This document shows, one piece after another, positions 62,863 to 64,000 of a stretch of DNA of 64,000 nucleotides. Made by a program: the position numbers and the translations under genes. The DNA comes from CAIKOD01 sp035505975 (lineage in GTDB: Archaea; Halobacteriota; Methanomicrobia; Methanomicrobiales; Methanospirillaceae): assembly GCA_035505975.1 (NCBI GenBank), contig DATJQJ010000047.1:1-64000 (forward strand). The letters are read 5' to 3'. A model generated the notes under the pieces. The model worked only from the letters and a program-made list of their open reading frames with translations, was not told the origin of the DNA and did no database searches. Each line of letters opens with the position of its first letter. Position 1 is the first letter of the stretch.

Positions 62863-64000
62863 TTACGCAGCCTTTGGCGGTTCCCGGTCGTTCTTTCTTT
62901 GCATTACAACATACACAATAACGACAATCACGCAAATCACGGCAATTGCACCTACAATAAGCCAGGTGCTGCTGATCCCTGATGGACCGGGCGAGGAAAC
63001 AGGTGTCAGGGCCGCATCGATCTGGATGTCCTGACCGGCGGTCACCTTTCCGGATGTGGTGTAGGGCACATACCCGTCAAGCTTAATGGTAACTGTGTAG
63101 GTCTGCGAAGAATCGATGGGAACGTTCTGGAATGACAGCGGAGTAATACCTTTGTAGACATTATTGATATAAACATCGGCGCCGCTCGGGTCGGAACTAA
63201 TCTCTGCACTTGCCGTTTGTGGCGGGGTGCCCGAGGGGGTCAGCGATGCTGAGATCTGTGCAGTGGTTCCTGCTACAATTGTTGTTGTTGTCGAATAGTC
63301 AAGGTACCCGGATTTCTTCATCACGACGTTGTATGTCCCGGGTATCAGCCCGGTAATATCAAGTGGCCCGGAGCTGACGGTGGTCCCCTGGTAATTCGAG
63401 TTAAGGTACACTGCAGCTCCCGGGGGGGTCGATCTGACCTGGAGGTCCCCGGTTGTCGGGTTTGAAACAGGAGTAAGCGTGGCGGTCATGTACGTTGTCT
63501 GCCCGTAATTAACCGCCATATTGCTCGTCCATGTCTGGTAGCCGGCTTCTTTAAGTGATACCGTGTGGGTGCCGACGGAAAGTTCACCGACGATAAGGTT
63601 GGTCATGCCCTTAAAGATACCGTCCACGTATACGCTGGCCCCTTTTGGGATGGAAGAGATGGATATTGCGCCGGTCTGCGTATTCGGTGTCAGCGACGCA
63701 TAGACATTGCTGGTGCTGCCGGAATTGACCTGGATACTGGTCGAGTAAGGCTGGTAACCTGCAGCCGATACCTGGACTGTGTGCCACCCGGTTGAAACCG
63801 TGTAAAATGTTCCGGGAGTCACGACCTGGTCGTACCCGTTATCGAGGACGGCAGATGCACCTGACGGGTTGGAAGTCACGTAGATGTTTCCCGTCTGGAC
63901 AACCGGTGCAAGAGTGGCGTAGACATTAATTGTCTGGCCGGACTGCGGGTTGCCGGAATAGGACTGAGTCCATGTCTGGTAGCCTGGTTTGGCAACGCTG
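62863..64000 (-). CDS. PEGA-repeat surface protein, partial at the right edge
   Basis: The frame is open to the window end, so the N-terminus lies outside; 379 residues are visible. There are at least four full PEGA repeats of about 70 residues and part of another (SSIPKGASVYVDGIFKG; RSTPPGAAVYLNSNYQG; SSDPSGADVYINNVYKG). A Pro/Ser linker leads to a C-terminal helix (TWLIVGAIAVICVIVVIVYV) and a basic tail (QRKNDREPPKAA). Unlike the PEGA protein at 6916, it has no FPDTG before the helix. Both probably sit on the outer face of the cell. Confidence 0.88.
   Translation of the reverse strand, partial: SVAKPGYQTWTQSYSGNPQSGQTINVYATLAPVVQTGNIYVTSNPSGASAVLDNGYDQVVTPGTFYTVSTGWHTVQVSAAGYQPYSTSIQVNSGSTSNVYASLTPNTQTGAISISSIPKGASVYVDGIFKGMTNLIVGELSVGTHTVSLKEAGYQTWTSNMAVNYGQTTYMTATLTPVSNPTTGDLQVRSTPPGAAVYLNSNYQGTTVSSGPLDITGLIPGTYNVVMKKSGYLDYSTTTTIVAGTTAQISASLTPSGTPPQTASAEISSDPSGADVYINNVYKGITPLSFQNVPIDSSQTYTVTIKLDGYVPYTTSGKVTAGQDIQIDAALTPVSSPGPSGISSTWLIVGAIAVICVIVVIVYVVMQRKNDREPPKAA

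Noticed and set aside
1..64000. CRISPR arrays, rRNA or tRNA genes
   Set aside because: No regularly spaced direct repeats with unique spacers, and no cloverleaf or rRNA-like sequence was noticed on either strand. This was by eye; a covariance-model search would be decisive.

Overview
The window is almost certainly from a hydrogenotrophic methanogenic archaeon of the order Methanomicrobiales; the family Methanoregulaceae is an impression, not a demonstration. The grounds are an Ech-type energy-converting [NiFe] hydrogenase, an archaeal Nre repair protein, several archaeal lipoproteins and PEGA-repeat surface proteins, methanogen families such as DUF2124 and a DUF6790-like protein, A/T-rich TATA-type promoters, and oligo-T terminators. 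No rRNA, tRNA or CRISPR array was seen.

Layout. 0.6-5.7 kb: six-gene ech operon (minus strand, echABCDEF) coupling ferredoxin oxidation to H2 formation and ion translocation. 6-14.5 kb: a VapB-like antitoxin with an unknown partner, a PEGA surface protein, a Wzx-like flippase, a DUF6790-like membrane protein, a lipoprotein, a two-gene ABC-2 exporter and a LysE-type exporter. 14.8-21.5 kb: complete tryptophan operon trpEGDCFBA (minus), every junction overlapping, preceded by a palindromic GTACAA-AA-TTGTAC operator candidate and a possible 35-codon leader ORF. 21.7-27.6 kb: small membrane proteins and lipoproteins, Nre, an N-formylglutamate amidohydrolase-like protein and a cohesin-like surface protein. 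27.8-29.5 kb: hgcC-hgcA-hgcB, the mercury methylation genes, the most notable content of the window. 29.9-34.4 kb: a PLP-dependent basic amino-acid decarboxylase coupled to a GadC-like antiporter, an enteric-style acid-resistance pair. 34.6-50.7 kb: SulP permease, DUF6325/SHOCT pair, HdeD-like protein, fasciclin-META lipoprotein, PHP hydrolase, cardiolipin synthase, DUF2252 protein, ClC channel, CPA1 Na+/H+ antiporter and a K+ channel. 50.8-57.5 kb: a compact operon with a heterodimeric ABC exporter, polyphosphate kinase 2, carbamate kinase and arginine deiminase. 57.8-64 kb: DUF2124, YqhA/UPF0114, a pseudo-receiver coiled-coil protein, small membrane proteins and a second, truncated PEGA surface protein.

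How it fits together. The second half is rich in functions that consume protons, release ammonia or balance ions: decarboxylase/antiporter, arginine deiminase/carbamate kinase, HdeD, ClC, Na+/H+ antiporter, K+ channel and SulP. This suggests a pH and ion homeostasis region, but that is an inference from content. Running through the whole window is a family of about 270-bp non-coding elements with terminal inverted repeats and target-site duplications (seven full or partial copies), which look like MITEs mobilised by a transposase encoded elsewhere.
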